Assembly (NCBI RefSeq): GCF_009649685.1
Contig: NZ_WJPK01000001.1
Span: 1,616,760 to 1,680,759, forward strand
From: Flavobacteriaceae bacterium EG-1
GTDB taxonomy: Bacteria > Bacteroidota > Bacteroidia > Flavobacteriales > Flavobacteriaceae
Direction of reading: 5' to 3'
DNA length: 64,000 bases
A program made the translations under genes and the position numbers. Under the pieces are notes generated by a model, which was not told the origin of the DNA, did no database searches, and saw only the letters and a program-made list of their open reading frames with translations. Shown in pieces: positions 63,668-64,000 of this stretch (position 1 is its first letter; each line of letters begins with the position of its first letter).

Positions 63668-64000
63668 ATGAGTGTTAAAGCAAAATATCAAGGGGTATTA
63701 ACTCTTGGGGAGCAATTAGGAGTAAAAGATGGTGCTGTTTCTGAAGAAGGTGGCGTTCTAAAAATAAAGGGAGTTGCAAAAACTCAATATGAAAAAAACC
63801 TAATGTGGGACAAAATTAAAGAACTCGGTGGTGAAAGTCCTTCAGACATCAAAGCAAACATTACGGTAGAAGATACTTCAGTATATGCAAGACATACTGT
63901 TAAAGGTGGTGAGTCTTTGAGTAAAATTGCAAAGCATTATTATGGTGATGCTATGAAATATAAAGAGATTTTCGCGGCAAACTCTGGTATATTAAAAAAC
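63668..64000 (+). CDS. LysM/BON-like peptidoglycan-associated protein (3'-truncated)
   Basis: The frame starts at the ATG at 63668 and is open to the window edge, so only the first 111 residues are seen. It begins MSVKAKYQGVLTLGEQLGVK. A BON-like region (about 20-70, with WDKIKELGGESPSDIKANIT) precedes a LysM motif, RHTVKGGESLSKIAKHYYGD (about 78-97). This resembles the short LysM proteins like YgaU that bind peptidoglycan. No signal peptide is visible, as is usual for that group. The true end lies beyond base 64000. Confidence 0.88.
   Translation, partial: MSVKAKYQGVLTLGEQLGVKDGAVSEEGGVLKIKGVAKTQYEKNLMWDKIKELGGESPSDIKANITVEDTSVYARHTVKGGESLSKIAKHYYGDAMKYKEIFAANSGILKN

Overview
The window comes from a marine-type member of the Flavobacteriaceae (phylum Bacteroidota). 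The evidence is the flavobacterial thr operon with a fused ThrA, a DnaX without the zinc-binding cysteines, a T9SS sorting domain at the end of a 1517-residue secreted protein, Bacteroidota-type promoters (TTG, about 19-20 bp, TAnnTTTG), no visible Shine-Dalgarno sequences, and Bacteroidetes-type Tra proteins.

Region 1 (1 to about 14560) is the right-hand part of an integrative conjugative element (ICE) of the CTnDOT-like Bacteroidetes type. A leftward tra operon encodes TraE-F-G-I-J-K-M-N, the type IV secretion mating channel. Divergent to it lie a peptidoglycan amidase and a HipBA kinase toxin-antitoxin pair with three palindromic operators. Then, leftward, come a small HTH gene coupled to an EEP-fold nuclease homologue that has lost its active-site residues, an RteC regulator, and a tyrosine integrase. 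The integrase lies directly beside tRNA-Pro(TGG), the probable attachment locus; tRNA-Ser(GCT) follows. The left end of the element is outside the window.

Region 2 (about 14900-38800) is chromosomal backbone: PgpH-type c-di-AMP phosphodiesterase, thiolase, a degenerate NlpC/P60 protein, a TPR protein, gyrA, clpC, the NAD(P)HX repair fusion, and the thrABC operon. The thr operon is preceded by a recognisable promoter and a 29-codon threonine-rich leader peptide. After these come a secreted M24 aminopeptidase and the gcvT-glsA-SDR-pterin dehydratase-yebC run.

Region 3 (38878-49060) holds a giant modular T9SS protein with four copies of a roughly 115-residue module, a leftward LPS-sugar-like cluster (kdsB, HAD phosphatase, kdnB-like Kdo 8-oxidase, acyltransferase), a DUF4126 membrane protein and a RecD/Dda-like helicase.

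Region 4 (49250-64000) holds an operon with DUF3822, rsmD and an RluA-type synthase, then RNase P RNA (rnpB), dnaX (TTG start), miaE, sixA-ppk1, pdxH, the pyrR-pyrB-small protein-rnz operon, rpsA, and the start of a LysM protein cut by the window edge.

The most unusual observations are two intact genes whose enzymes have lost their catalytic residues (the ICE-borne EEP protein and the chromosomal NlpC/P60 protein), the HipBA operator array, the thr leader, the repeats between the integrase and tRNA-Pro, and the kdnB-kdsB pairing. I did not find a CRISPR array, an insertion sequence or a clearly new multi-gene defence system.
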